DNA of 64,000 bases from assembly GCA_002163975.1 (NCBI GenBank), contig CP019636.1, positions 5,025,501 through 5,089,500 on the forward strand, in the 5' to 3' direction. The notes under the pieces were generated by a model. That model saw only the letters and a list, made by a program, of their open reading frames with translations, made no database searches and was not told the origin of the DNA. Of the stretch, positions 44,016 to 52,918 are shown one piece after another (the stretch's first letter is position 1; each line of letters opens with the position of its first letter). The stretch is from Nostocales cyanobacterium HT-58-2. GTDB taxonomy: Bacteria > Cyanobacteriota > Cyanobacteriia > Cyanobacteriales > Nostocaceae. Made by a program: the position numbers and the translations under genes.

Positions 44016-45605
44016 ATGGAACGCCTGCATTTTGAGCGATTATTATCTACCCGCTTCAAGCGACGCAACCTTTTACTAGGTGCTGGATTCTTAACAGGTT
44101 TCGCGCTCACAAGCCAATGGTCCAGCAGAGTGAATGCTCAACCTAAGTTCTCCGCTTATCCATTCAGCCTTGGTGTCGCTTCAGGTGAGCCATATCCTAG
44201 AAGTGTTGTTCTATGGACAAGGTTGGCTCCTGACCCTCTCAACGGAGGTGGAATGCCCTCAGAAAATGTCCCTGTGCAGTGGCAGGTTGCTACTGATGAA
44301 AAGATGACACGAGTTGTGCGAAGTGGCACAGTATACGCAATTCCTGAACTAGGACATTCGGTACATGTCGTTGTCAGTGGACTACAACCTGCCCGATGGT
44401 ATTGGTATCAATTTAGGGTAGGTAATGAAGTCAGCCCAATTGGACGTACCCGCACAGCTCCTGCTGTTGGACAACAAATCAAGCAATTCCGCTTTGCGTT
44501 TGCTTCCTGTCAAAATTGGCAAGATGGCTACTTTGCGGCATACAAACATATGGCAGAGGAGGAACTCGACCTCGTCGTCCATCTTGGTGATTATATCTAT
44601 GAAGGTGCAGCATCACTGAATAGCATTAGACAGCACAATGGACCGGAACCAATCACGCTCGAAGAATATCGTAACCGCCATGCTTTGTACAAGACAGACA
44701 CAAACTTACAAGCTGTTCACGCTGCCTTTCCATGGGCAGTGACTTGGGACGACCACGAAGTAGACAACAACTGGGCAGACGAAATCCCTCAAGACCCAGA
44801 ACTACAATCGCGAGACCAGTTCCTTGCACGGCGTGCTGCCGCTTTTCAGGCATACTACGAGCATATGCCGTTACGCCCATTCTCGAAACCCGAAGGCATT
44901 GATCTACAGCTCTATCGGCGTCTGACCTTCGGGGACCTGGTTGAGTTCAACGTGCTAGATACTCGCCAATACCGTACTGACCAGCCCTGTAATGACCGCA
45001 TCGAACCGCGTTGTGACGCAGCCTTTGACCCAGCGGCTACTCTAACTGGTGCTAAGCAAGAGAAATGGTTATTTGAAGGTCTTGACCGCTCTAAAGCACG
45101 TTGGAATGTCATCGCTCAGCAGCTCGTCTTCACTCAACATGACTGGACAGCAGGTGAAGAGTCAGCTTTTAATGTTGACGCTTGGGATGGTTACGTAGCC
45201 GCACGTCAGCGTATTCTTGACTTTCTGAATCAAAACAGAGCTTCAAACCCGGTAGTCATCTCTGGTGACACACATTCAAGTTGGGTCAGCAACCTTCTTG
45301 TGGACTTCAACAATCCCAGTTCTCACGTAGTAGGTACTGAGTTTGTCGGTACTTCAATTACTTCTAGTTTTGGAGCTAGCGATAGAATTGAGGCTGCACT
45401 CCCTGATAATCCTTGGGTGAAATATTTTAACGGTCGGCAGCGTGGCTATGTTCTGTGTGACTTGACTCGCGAACGGTGGCGCAGTGACTACCGACTTCTA
45501 GCACAGTCTGCACCCACAGGACCGACTGTCCCTGACCCCAATACACCAATTACTACAACCGTATCCTTTGAACTTCCAAATCAAGGAGTTGTAGCACGGG
45601 TGTAG
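44016..45605 (+). CDS. phoD: PhoD-type alkaline phosphatase
   Basis: The 529-aa protein begins with a Tat signal (FKRRNLLLGAGFLTGFAL, residues about 13-30) and cleavage near VNAQ. The PhoD core follows: GVASGEPYPRSVVLWTRL, SCQNWQDGYFAAYK, HLGDYIYEG, TWDDHEVDNNW and SGDTHSSW, which carry the Ca2+/Fe3+ ligands. It hydrolyses phosphomonoesters and diesters outside the cytoplasm and is normally phosphate-starvation controlled. Full length for the family. It is monocistronic. Confidence 0.92.
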   Translation: MERLHFERLLSTRFKRRNLLLGAGFLTGFALTSQWSSRVNAQPKFSAYPFSLGVASGEPYPRSVVLWTRLAPDPLNGGGMPSENVPVQWQVATDEKMTRVVRSGTVYAIPELGHSVHVVVSGLQPARWYWYQFRVGNEVSPIGRTRTAPAVGQQIKQFRFAFASCQNWQDGYFAAYKHMAEEELDLVVHLGDYIYEGAASLNSIRQHNGPEPITLEEYRNRHALYKTDTNLQAVHAAFPWAVTWDDHEVDNNWADEIPQDPELQSRDQFLARRAAAFQAYYEHMPLRPFSKPEGIDLQLYRRLTFGDLVEFNVLDTRQYRTDQPCNDRIEPRCDAAFDPAATLTGAKQEKWLFEGLDRSKARWNVIAQQLVFTQHDWTAGEESAFNVDAWDGYVAARQRILDFLNQNRASNPVVISGDTHSSWVSNLLVDFNNPSSHVVGTEFVGTSITSSFGASDRIEAALPDNPWVKYFNGRQRGYVLCDLTRERWRSDYRLLAQSAPTGPTVPDPNTPITTTVSFELPNQGVVARV

Positions 45606-45618
45606 CTTCATCCAATCA

Positions 45619-45660
45619 AAAAGCAGCAGCCCAAGTCAAACTCAACTCTTGGCTGCTGCC
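45619..45660 (-). terminator. Terminator of the rplJ-rplL transcript
   Basis: GCAGCAGCCCAAG (45623-45635) pairs with CTTGGCTGCTGC (45648-45659) with one bulged C. On the minus strand the stem is followed by TTTTTGATTG. It lies 40 bp after the rplL stop and also just after phoD on the other strand. Confidence 0.8.
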
Positions 45661-45699
45661 TAATAATTACCTATTCGTCATTCGTAATTCAATTACGAA

Positions 45700-46092
45700 T
45701 TACTTCACAGTCACTTTACCGCCTGCATCTTCGATCTGCTTCTTGGCTTCTTCAGCAGCTTCTTTAGCGATCGCTTCTTTAACTGGCTTGGGTGCAGATT
45801 CTACCAAGTCTTTTGCTTCCTTGAGACCCAAACCGGTCAATTCCCGCACAACCTTGAGTACGGCAATCTTCTTATCAGCTGGGACGGATTCGAGAATAAC
45901 GTCAAACTCTGTCTTCTCTTCTACTGGTTCAGCAGCAGCAGCGCCAGCACCAGGAACAGCAGCCACAACGGCTCCAACTGGTGCAGCAGCACTTACGCCA
46001 AAGGCTTCTTCGATTTGCTTGACTAACTCAGATGCTTCGAGCAAAGTCAAGGTTTTTAGCTTTTCCAAAATTTCATCAGTTGCAGCAGACAT
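45700..46092 (-). CDS. rplL: Ribosomal protein L7/L12
   Basis: The 130-aa protein has the N-terminal dimerisation region (LEKLKTLTLLEASELVKQIE), the flexible Ala/Pro/Gly-rich hinge (about 45-60) and the C-terminal factor-binding domain starting KTEFDVILESVPADKK. It forms the ribosomal stalk that binds elongation factors. It follows rplJ by 106 bp, and ends at a strong terminator. Confidence 0.97.
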   Translation of the reverse strand: MSAATDEILEKLKTLTLLEASELVKQIEEAFGVSAAAPVGAVVAAVPGAGAAAAEPVEEKTEFDVILESVPADKKIAVLKVVRELTGLGLKEAKDLVESAPKPVKEAIAKEAAEEAKKQIEDAGGKVTVK

Positions 46093-46198
46093 CGATATAA
46101 CTCCAATGTTGAAAAATTTTTTGTTTGTTGTTGATTGTGAGTAGTTGTTGGTTGTTCAAGTAACCACTCACCCTTTGCAGTGCTGGACTCACCACTGA

Positions 46199-46747
46199 CT
46201 AAGATTCACTTTCTGCTTCGCCGCCTTTTTCTTGATCAGCAACAGCTTGCAACGCACGAGCCAGCGAACTGGGAACTTCGTTGACACCGACAGCAATCTT
46301 GGTAGCCAAGGCGTTGATAGCTCCAGCAATTTGTGCGATGAGTTGCTCTTTGGATGGCAGATCTCCAAGAGCCTTAACATCGGTTTCTTGCAGTAAGCGA
46401 CCTTCCAAAACACCACCACGAACTTCTGTTTTCTTAGTGGCTTTTTGGAAATCTTGGTACGCCTTAATAGCAGCAGAGAAATCCTCTTTAACAAGCAAAA
46501 AGGCAGAAGAACCCTTGAGTAATTCTTCCAAAGGCTGCCATTTTTCTTCGTCTTTAATGGCAATGCCCATTAGGGTGTTCTTAGTCACCTTGCAAACAGT
46601 GCCAGAAGGACGTAAGCGTCGCCGCAAATCTGTGATTTCAGCAACTGTTAACCCTTGGTAGTCAATAACTATTGCTAGTTGAGACTGACTCAAAGTTTCT
46701 TTGAGTTCAGCCACTATTTCTTGTTTGTTTTCTATCGTTCTAGGCAT
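46199..46747 (-). CDS. rplJ: Ribosomal protein L10
   Basis: The 182-aa protein starts RTIENKQEIVAELKETL and contains VIDYQGLTVAEITDLRRRL, the L10 signature. It anchors L7/L12 dimers to the ribosome. AAAGGAGGTGAG lies just upstream of the ATG. The upstream leader (46748-46995) is a candidate L10-binding regulatory region. Confidence 0.96.
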   Translation of the reverse strand: MPRTIENKQEIVAELKETLSQSQLAIVIDYQGLTVAEITDLRRRLRPSGTVCKVTKNTLMGIAIKDEEKWQPLEELLKGSSAFLLVKEDFSAAIKAYQDFQKATKKTEVRGGVLEGRLLQETDVKALGDLPSKEQLIAQIAGAINALATKIAVGVNEVPSSLARALQAVADQEKGGEAESES

Positions 46748-46769
46748 CTATCTCACCTCCTTTAATTTG

Positions 46770-46995
46770 CTAGTCGTTTAGTTGTTTTTTGTTATTTGTT
46801 GAAAATACGACTAACGACTAACCTTCCGGGCTCGCCAGTTGCTTGTAGGGAAAACTCCCTTGAGCAACTCGCTCACTCACCCTTCTTGTGCAAAGACGCG
46901 ATTACCAGGCACTTGCATCAGGGTTACCTTCCCACAGCGCTGGACTCACAGCAAAAACAATAAACCCCGGCTCTCGCAGCCGGGGTTTATCGGTA
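46770..46995 (-). promoter_or_regulatory. Candidate L10 (rplJ) leader with strong hairpin
   Basis: On the minus strand upstream of rplJ, AAACCCCGGCT (46962-46972) pairs with AGCCGGGGTTT (46978-46988), followed by a T-rich ATTGTTTTTG; then a long stretch with GC-rich arms near 46826-46880 before the rplJ start. The hairpin could end the rplA transcript or act as an attenuator, and the rest may be an L10-L12 binding leader, as is known for this gene in other bacteria. Assignment by position only. Confidence 0.45.
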
Positions 46996-47197
46996 GAAAC
47001 TTGTTGTACAACTCGTTCTTACCTGATCATCCTTATGCTACAGTACTCACACTTGTGCTGTATGGTACTGGTAGCAATTGGGGCGAAAACCTCGGCAGGA
47101 TATTAAGCTAATAGCACCTGCTGTCTCCGGCTGCTGCCTATTTCATTTTCTGGGTGGAACTGTAGAGATGTGTCTTACCACACCTTTACAACAGGCA

Positions 47198-47914
47198 TTA
47201 TGCTGCTTCAGTTAGTTTTAAATCGCGTAGGCCATTAATATCTACTCGAATTGATGGTCCCATTGTGGCAGACACATATATCGTCCGCCAATAACGACCT
47301 TTAGCTCCTGAAGGGCGATTACGGTCGATAGATTCTTGCAACGCCTTCAAGTTTACTAGTAAATCTTCTGGGGTGAATGTTGCCTTACCAAACATAACAT
47401 GAACAATGCCAGTACGATCAGCTCGGAACTCTAATTTACCTGCTTTGAATTCCGCGATCGCACTTCCCAAATCAAATGTCACTGTGCCACCTTTTGGTGA
47501 AGGCATTAAACCACGGGGACCAAGCAATTTACCAAGCTTTGCCACCTGAGGCATGATATCAGGTGTCGCAATCAGCTTGTCAAAGTCCATTCTACCTTTC
47601 TGGATTTCGTCAATCAGCTCTTCTGATCCAACGATATCAGCACCAGCATTGGTAGCTTCTGTGACTTTCTCCCCTCTTGCAATAACTGCCACCCGTACTG
47701 TTTGTCCTGTTCCTTTGGGCAGTACGACTGTTGTCCGCAGCTGTTGGTCAGTATATTTTGGGTCAATTCCTAACCGAATATGCGCTTCTGCGGCTTCGGG
47801 AAACTTTGCTGTTGCTGTTTCTTTGAGAAGGGATAACGCCTCTATTGGTGCATAGTCCCTGTCTTCAACTTTTTCCACGAGCGCCTGCAATCGGCGTGAT
47901 AGTTTTTTCGCCAT
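47198..47914 (-). CDS. rplA: Ribosomal protein L1
   Basis: The 238-aa protein begins KKLSRRLQALVEKV, has AHIRLGIDPKYTDQQLR and the KLGKLLGPRGLMPSPKGG motif, the L1 signature. It binds 23S rRNA at the L1 stalk. It follows rplK by 122 bp. A strong hairpin (46962-46988) lies after its stop. Confidence 0.96.
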   Translation of the reverse strand: MAKKLSRRLQALVEKVEDRDYAPIEALSLLKETATAKFPEAAEAHIRLGIDPKYTDQQLRTTVVLPKGTGQTVRVAVIARGEKVTEATNAGADIVGSEELIDEIQKGRMDFDKLIATPDIMPQVAKLGKLLGPRGLMPSPKGGTVTFDLGSAIAEFKAGKLEFRADRTGIVHVMFGKATFTPEDLLVNLKALQESIDRNRPSGAKGRYWRTIYVSATMGPSIRVDINGLRDLKLTEAA

Positions 47915-48036
47915 TTTTTCTCTCCTGGGGTCAATGACGAGGCTTTACCTCTCCCCCGAATAATTTTGCTTTTTCTTAAGTTGTCAGTTGTTGTTTGTTA
48001 GTCGTTTATGACGACTTACCACCCACTAACGACTAT

Positions 48037-48462
48037 CTAATCTGTCACTGTGACACCCATGTTTCTTGCCGTACCTTCGATGATATTCATCGCCGCTTCA
48101 ATATCGTTAGCGTTGAGGTCAGGCAGTTTGGTTTGGGCAATTTGCTTCAATTGCTCTCTAGTAATTGACCCAACTTTCCTTTTGTTAGGTTCACTGGAGC
48201 CTCTATCAATTTTTGCTGCCTTAGTAATGAGTACTGACGCAGGAGGAGTCTTAAGGACAAACGTAAAACTCCGGTCTTCATAGACCGAAATCTCTACCGG
48301 AATCACTGTTCCAGCTTGGTCTGCTGTCTTAGCGTTGTACTCCTTGCAGAACATCATGATGTTAACGCCATGCTGACCCAAAGCGGGACCCACTGGCGGT
48401 GCTGGGTTGGCTTTCCCAGCATTCAGGGCCAATTTAATGACCGCTACGACTTTTTTCGCCAT
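48037..48462 (-). CDS. rplK: Ribosomal protein L11
   Basis: The 141-aa protein carries VVAVIKLALNAGKANPAPPV, PALGQHGVNIMMF and a C-terminal AMNIIEGTARNMGV. It binds the GTPase-associated region of 23S rRNA. It begins 5 bp after the nusG stop, so translation is closely linked. Confidence 0.97.
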   Translation of the reverse strand: MAKKVVAVIKLALNAGKANPAPPVGPALGQHGVNIMMFCKEYNAKTADQAGTVIPVEISVYEDRSFTFVLKTPPASVLITKAAKIDRGSSEPNKRKVGSITREQLKQIAQTKLPDLNANDIEAAMNIIEGTARNMGVTVTD

Positions 48463-48467
48463 TCTTA

Positions 48468-49109
48468 TTAGCTCTGTTTCTGAACTTGATTAAATTCCAA
48501 TTCTACTGGTGTATCGCGTCCAAAGATCGAAAGCAAGGCTTTGAGTTTGCTTCGTTCCGGACTGACTTCAATCACCTCACCTTCAAAGTCCTTAAATGGA
48601 CCAGAAAGCACAATTATCTTATCACCAGTAGCCATGTCAATTTTGACGACTGGTTCCTGTTCGGTGGTTTGTTTAAAGATTCTTTCTACTTCTGTATGAC
48701 TCAGGGGTACAGGTTTTACGTGACCACGACCCTTGGCACTGCCACGTTTTTGTTCTGCTCCCACAAAATTAATCACATGGGAGGTGTTTCTCACTACCTG
48801 CCATGTGTCATCATCCATCATCATTCTCACTAGCACATAACCAGGGAAGACTTTTTCTTCCGTATGCTGGCGACTACCATCTTTACGGATTTTGACTGCT
48901 GGTGTGTGAGGAATCTCCACCTGAATAATTTTGTCAGCGACATCAAAAGTTTGAATGCGCTGCTCTAAGTTTGTCTTGACACGCTTCTCACAGCCAGAGG
49001 CTACTTGCACTGCATACCACCGGGCTTCTCGCGAAGCGTCTGACGCTGTTTCTGCACCATCCTCTGACTGCAGCGTCGCATTGTAATCTCCGTCTGTTGC
49101 AAAACTCAT
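48468..49109 (-). CDS. nusG: Transcription antitermination protein NusG
   Basis: The start is the ATG at 49109, which overlaps the secE stop as TGATG, giving 213 residues; a longer frame beginning at 49133 would overlap secE by eight codons and is unlikely. The protein has the NGN domain (WYAVQVASGCEKRVKTNLE) and a KOW domain (MATGDKIIVLSGPFKDFEG). It binds RNA polymerase to suppress pausing. The overlap indicates translational coupling with secE. Confidence 0.95.
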   Translation of the reverse strand: MSFATDGDYNATLQSEDGAETASDASREARWYAVQVASGCEKRVKTNLEQRIQTFDVADKIIQVEIPHTPAVKIRKDGSRQHTEEKVFPGYVLVRMMMDDDTWQVVRNTSHVINFVGAEQKRGSAKGRGHVKPVPLSHTEVERIFKQTTEQEPVVKIDMATGDKIIVLSGPFKDFEGEVIEVSPERSKLKALLSIFGRDTPVELEFNQVQKQS

Positions 49110-49330
49110 CAGAACACCTGTTGTGCTGCCCAAGTAAAGAATTTATCTACCAGAAATATCAAAGACGCGGAGAGAGTGACCATTAACAATACAGCTGCCG
49201 ATTCACTCACAAGCTGCTTCCGACTGGGCCAAACGACTTTGTCGAACTCTTCCTTGAGTCCATTGAAGAAGTTCCCTATGCTAGACCCATTGCTCATTTC
49301 CGTCATTTCTGCTTCGTTTTTCTTGGCCAC
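49109..49330 (-). CDS. secE: Preprotein translocase subunit SecE
   Basis: The 73-aa product has a short cytoplasmic part with FFNGLKEEFDKVVWPSRKQL and one membrane helix (about 45-66). It is the small subunit of SecYEG. It leads the secE-nusG-rplK-rplA group and overlaps nusG by one base (TGATG). Confidence 0.95.
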   Translation of the reverse strand: MAKKNEAEMTEMSNGSSIGNFFNGLKEEFDKVVWPSRKQLVSESAAVLLMVTLSASLIFLVDKFFTWAAQQVF

Positions 49331-49529
49331 GATCGCCTCTCTCCCCTCATGCCTGATACAGAAAACTGTTGCCTGTTAATCTCTACCCTATTCTTTGTAA
49401 CAGCTAGTACTCAAACTTACTTGCTTGAAGTCATAAGCTGCAAACACAAAAATTATGCCCGAAATTTCCAAGCATACTACTACATTAGCAGATGTTGCGT
49501 CATTTTCGGGCTTTATTTTTGCTGACAGC

Positions 49530-49601
49530 GCGCCCTGGAGGACTTGAACCCCCGACATCAGGTTTTGGAGACCTGCGTTCTACCAACTGAACTAAGAGCG
49601 C
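49530..49601 (-). tRNA. trnW-CCA: tRNA-Trp (CCA anticodon)
   Basis: The minus strand folds as a complete cloverleaf of 72 nt: acceptor GCGCTCT/AGGGCGC, anticodon stem CAGGT/ACCTG with loop CTCCAAA (anticodon CCA), and a T-arm with GTTCAAGTCC. Position upstream of secE is the usual one in cyanobacteria. The CCA end is not encoded. Confidence 0.95.
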
Positions 49602-49712
49602 ACGATCGAATTTGTATTAGGCGAGTTTGTATTAGGTTATTACACTTAACTTACTCTATATTAACGCAAGTTGGCAAATTTTTTTAATTGACTATGGTTT
49701 AGGGAACAAATT

Positions 49713-49728
49713 AGCGGCGGGAGCCGCT
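49713..49728. terminator. Small hairpin downstream of rplS
   Basis: AGCGGC (49713-49718) pairs with GCCGCT (49723-49728) around the loop GGGA. The T-run (TTTTTG) lies on the plus-strand side; on the minus strand the tail is TAATTTG, so it may serve rplS only weakly. Confidence 0.5.
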
Positions 49729-49764
49729 TTTTGTTTAACCCTTCTCCCATATCTTGCTCTTGAA

Positions 49765-50127
49765 TTACAAAGCGCGGTCAAAGCGCTGTTTGATCCGGGT
49801 TGCTTTACCAACACGATCGCGCAGATAGTAAAGCTTAGCACGCCTTACCTTACCACGACGCAAGACTTTGATGCTGTCTATCCGAGGAGAATGCACGAGA
49901 AAAACCCGTTCAACGCCCACGCCTTGAAATACGCGGCGGACTGTAATGGTTGCATTGATACCGCCATTACGCTTGCCAATGACCACTCCTTCATAGGGTT
50001 GTACGCGGTATTTGTCGCCTTCCTTAATTTTGACTCCGACTCTGACTGTATCGCCGACAAATATTTCGGGCAAATCAGATTTTAGCTGTTCCGCTTCAAT
50101 AGAGCGGATTATTTCTTGAGTATTCAT
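49765..50127 (-). CDS. rplS: Ribosomal protein L19
   Basis: The 120-aa protein starts NTQEIIRSIEAEQLK, has VGDTVRVGVKIKEGDK and VRRVFQGVGVERVFLVHSP, and the C-terminal GKVRRAKLYYLRDRVGKAT. It sits between the subunits at the ribosome interface. It is monocistronic, 163 bp from tRNA-Trp, on the same strand. Confidence 0.97.
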   Translation of the reverse strand: MNTQEIIRSIEAEQLKSDLPEIFVGDTVRVGVKIKEGDKYRVQPYEGVVIGKRNGGINATITVRRVFQGVGVERVFLVHSPRIDSIKVLRRGKVRRAKLYYLRDRVGKATRIKQRFDRAL

Positions 50128-51124
50128 AGTTCACGAAAAAACTCACAATCAACAATAATAAATCGACAACTACTTTACAGTCTAGTTGTTTAACTAGAGA
50201 TTTTATAGACGACAACGTGATTGAGAAGAAAACAGTATTACATAGTATTTGGGCTACACGTGTTCAATGTATGAAATTTAGCGTCGTCATTCACATTTAC
50301 ATTCACACTTACAACCGCTTGAATGTCTTACCTTGAATGTCTTACCTGGAATGTCTTAGAATGAGCGATTGACCTGGCTTTCAACTAGACGCTTTCAACC
50401 AGACGCTACGATGTACACTGAAGATTGTATGAGACGATTGTTCATCTGATGATACCAAAGACTATGTCAGAAGTCTCATCGTCAAGCTTTCACTTCAGAA
50501 AATAAGTTTTTGCACAAAATGAACCATCTTGCTCCAAATTGTGTATTAAAGATGGCTATGGCGATCGCCCTGCGAAAAGATGGGGTTATTTGCTCTTGCA
50601 TTACTGCTCAAATAGACAGCAATGAGTTTGGTTCCAGCTTTACGCCTGTTGTTGGTCTTAGGCTAGCCTATTATATCCTACAAGCCAATATTCAGTTTTG
50701 GTATCCTTGTTCAAGGAGCGTGCAGCCGTGAAGCTTTCTTGCAAACTGGTGCATGGAATGATATGTGAGCTAGCTACAATCACATTGATTTCTGGATTCG
50801 CATAGCTCAGCCTGGAGATGCTACCTTACTGCATTAGTGTCTTACTTCCCGTACTATCTGGTCTGATAGTCGTGCTCAAAAACTTTCTTTGCAAACTAGA
50901 CTGAACTGTAGCGCCTCTGACTTTTGCTGACTGCTATTTTCACAAGGCGACTGAATTAGGACAATTCTGAATATTCGTCAATTTACATCAATTGATTTTT
51001 TTAAGTTAACGTGAGCCTCCAATACTCACAATTCGTTGTGCCTAGAGAAAAACAAATTAGCTTATCAAACTCACGTTTTGTATAAATGATTCGTTATTTG
51101 TCCCTTTGTCTTCGTGTCGCCCTT
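50128..51124. other. Nearly 1-kb intergenic region
   Basis: No gene supported. It contains a tandem repeat of a 14-bp unit (50319-50360), a second pair of 14-bp units (50378-50405) and a stretch near 50794-50820 that looks like the 5' half of a tRNA but cannot complete an acceptor stem. Promoters for rplS and the response regulator may lie at the ends. Confidence 0.55.
50319..50360. repeat. 14-bp tandem repeat, three units
   Basis: TTGAATGTCTTACC occurs twice in succession and a third degenerate unit TGGAATGTCTTAGA follows; a related pair of 14-bp units (CTTTCAACTAGACG-like) lies at 50378-50405. No known function. Confidence 0.6.
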
Positions 51125-51892
51125 TCATCGCTGAGTGCTAATGGTTGAACGTTGATTATTAAACCTCTCTTTCGGTAACTTTGTAGGAGACTGCGCAATA
51201 TTGCTATTCAAAATTTCCATATTAAATCGGTATCCTACATTGCGGATAGTTTGAATCAAACTTGGTTGTCGGGGATCTAGTTCAACTTTTTTCCGTAACG
51301 ATAAAACATGAGTATCAATGGTGCGTGGATTATCAATAGCATCAGGCCAAGCACGGCGTAACAATTCTGATCTGCTCAAAGGGGCTCCTCCAGCTTGCGC
51401 TAAAACGTATAACAAACTGAATTCTTGCGGTGTTAAGTCAATAAACTCTCCTTGGAAGCGAACACGCCGCTGTACCAAATCAATTTGCAAAGCGCCATAA
51501 TCCAAATAAGCGGGTGCAACAGGTGTGCGCTTGCGTCGAATAAGTGCCTCAATCCGTGCAAGAAACTCTTGCATACCAAAAGGTTTACTGAGGTAGTCAT
51601 CTGCTCCCGCTTTCAAACCAGCGACAATATCAGCTTCATTACTACGAGCAGAAAGCATTAAAATGAGAGGCTGTTGCTGACGATGCAACCATCGGCAAAA
51701 TTCAATGCCATCACCATCCGGTAAGTCGGCATCGAGAATAATAAGTGTAGGTTGATGGCTTAAAAACACTTCTCGAGCTTGATAAATACTCGCGGCTTGA
51801 TGCACCCGATAGTCCAGTTGTTGCAAGTGCCAGCCAAGCAATGACCTCAGATGGGGATTTCCCTCAACGATTTCAATACAAACTGAACTCAC
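51125..51892 (-). CDS. OmpR-family response regulator, atypical receiver (NblR-like)
   Basis: The 255-aa protein has an N-terminal receiver (1-118) with phospho-acceptor Asp in LIILDADLPDGDG, Ser in LMLSARS and Lys in LSKPFG, then a winged-helix OmpR domain (about 130-230, with DLTPQEFSLLYVLAQAGG and SELLRRAWP). The acidic pair that binds Mg2+ is IVEGN rather than the usual E-D-D, so phosphorylation may be weak. Atypical receivers are known in NblR, the phycobilisome-degradation regulator, and the length fits; I cannot prove the identity. No kinase is adjacent. Confidence 0.8.
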   Translation of the reverse strand: MSSVCIEIVEGNPHLRSLLGWHLQQLDYRVHQAASIYQAREVFLSHQPTLIILDADLPDGDGIEFCRWLHRQQQPLILMLSARSNEADIVAGLKAGADDYLSKPFGMQEFLARIEALIRRKRTPVAPAYLDYGALQIDLVQRRVRFQGEFIDLTPQEFSLLYVLAQAGGAPLSRSELLRRAWPDAIDNPRTIDTHVLSLRKKVELDPRQPSLIQTIRNVGYRFNMEILNSNIAQSPTKLPKERFNNQRSTISTQR

Positions 51893-52455
51893 GGTGGCAA
51901 GACCCCTTAGTGTGTATGAATTTCAAAGTAACAAAGCCTATGTCTTAGGTTTTGTAACCCTTGTTACCTCAATTGTTATTGGCTTCTTATTTACTAATAT
52001 CAATATAGGCAGGGTCTTTCACTAATGCCTTACCCTGAGCCAAGTTAGTCATATTCTTAAATTTTTGTTAGACTTATTCAAAATGCTTTTAATTACAAAA
52101 TTCTGCTTTAGATAGGGTGCTATATACCGAGGAAGTGCTACCAAACAAGCTAACCATTATCAAAAAGTTTTTTCAGCTTTATGGTGAAAGCAAATTCGAT
52201 ATTTTTGTATAAATGGGTGTTCACACCCCTCAAGCCAGTTGGGCTCTTAGTTGAGATAATTATGACGATAGCTTACTTAATAATCATATTCCCAGTTTTC
52301 TGGAATAGGATTGAGATAGTCCTTAGCTGCTCGTGAAATTTTCCTAGAGGGGGAGATATCTTCTGTGAGTTAATGCCAAACTGAAAAGTGAGACTTCACA
52401 TTTCAGAGCCAATAAATTACAATTCTCTATTCCAAACAGTTTTCCTACAGCAGTT
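51893..52455. other. Intergenic region upstream of the DUF6761 gene
   Basis: 563 bp. No start-bearing gene. On the minus strand, a 30-codon open stretch (52277-52369) ends as AAKDYLNPIPENWEYDY and looks protein-like but has no start codon or upstream frame, so it is a possible gene remnant. The rest is AT-rich. Confidence 0.5.
52277..52369 (-). pseudogene. Possible 3' remnant of a gene
   Basis: A 30-codon stretch ending with AAKDYLNPIPENWEYDY and a stop; a stop codon lies directly before it and no start codon exists. The regular residue pattern looks like a protein C-terminus. No family recognised. Confidence 0.25.
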
Positions 52456-52698
52456 ATGCTCCAAGACACACAAACCATCCGCTATTACCAAAGACTAACC
52501 GACGCCTTCGTTGAGTTATGGAACCGCGGTTATCGCACAGATGATATGCGGATGTATTTGGATGGCTATATAGCCGCACTGCGACACGGTGATGCCATTG
52601 AACCTTATCTGATTCATCGCTTAGAGGAGGAAGCTAATCGCTACTTACATGACGTATCAAACTTTACGATGACGCAACCACAACCAGATTACTATTAA
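52456..52698 (+). CDS. DUF6761 family protein
   Basis: The 80-aa protein is helical: YYQRLTDAFVELWNRGYR, then DDMRMYLDGYIAALRHG, followed by PYLIHRLEEEANRYL. The pattern matches DUF6761, a small family restricted to cyanobacteria with no known function. It is monocistronic and faces the convergent glutaredoxin gene. Confidence 0.8.
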   Translation: MLQDTQTIRYYQRLTDAFVELWNRGYRTDDMRMYLDGYIAALRHGDAIEPYLIHRLEEEANRYLHDVSNFTMTQPQPDYY

Positions 52699-52810
52699 TA
52701 GCTGCCCTTAGTTATAAATAGTATCCGCAAGGCAATGCAAATAATGATAGCATACCCGTTATTCGCATCGCAGTGATCTGAACACTTAGAAATATTTCTT
52801 TACAATGTCA

Positions 52811-52879
52811 AAAAAACAGTCCTAAGTTATGAATCATGGGTGGGATGATTAGCCCGCCCACTCAGTACTTAGGACTGTC
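52811..52879 (-). terminator. Strong terminator of the bolA-grx transcript
   Basis: A perfect 12-bp outer stem ACAGTCCTAAGT (52816-52827)/ACTTAGGACTGT (52867-52878) encloses an 8-bp stem TGGGTGGG (52837-52844)/CCCGCCCA (52853-52860). On the minus strand it ends in seven T residues. It lies 40 bp after the glutaredoxin stop. Confidence 0.8.
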
Positions 52880-52918
52880 TTCGCTGAAAACTAACTGTTC
52901 ATTGCAGTATGCTTGACA

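Noticed and set aside
50319..50405. CRISPR array
   Set aside because: The 14-bp units are contiguous, without spacers, and too short for CRISPR repeats.
50510..50731. 73-codon plus-strand frame in the rplS - regulator gap
   Set aside because: Cysteine-rich, no ribosome-binding site and no recognisable domain; probably random.
50794..50820. tRNA-like 5' half (GGATTCG then TAGCTCAGCCTGG)
   Set aside because: No matching 3' acceptor strand or T-arm can be found downstream, so no complete tRNA; at most a chance likeness or relic.
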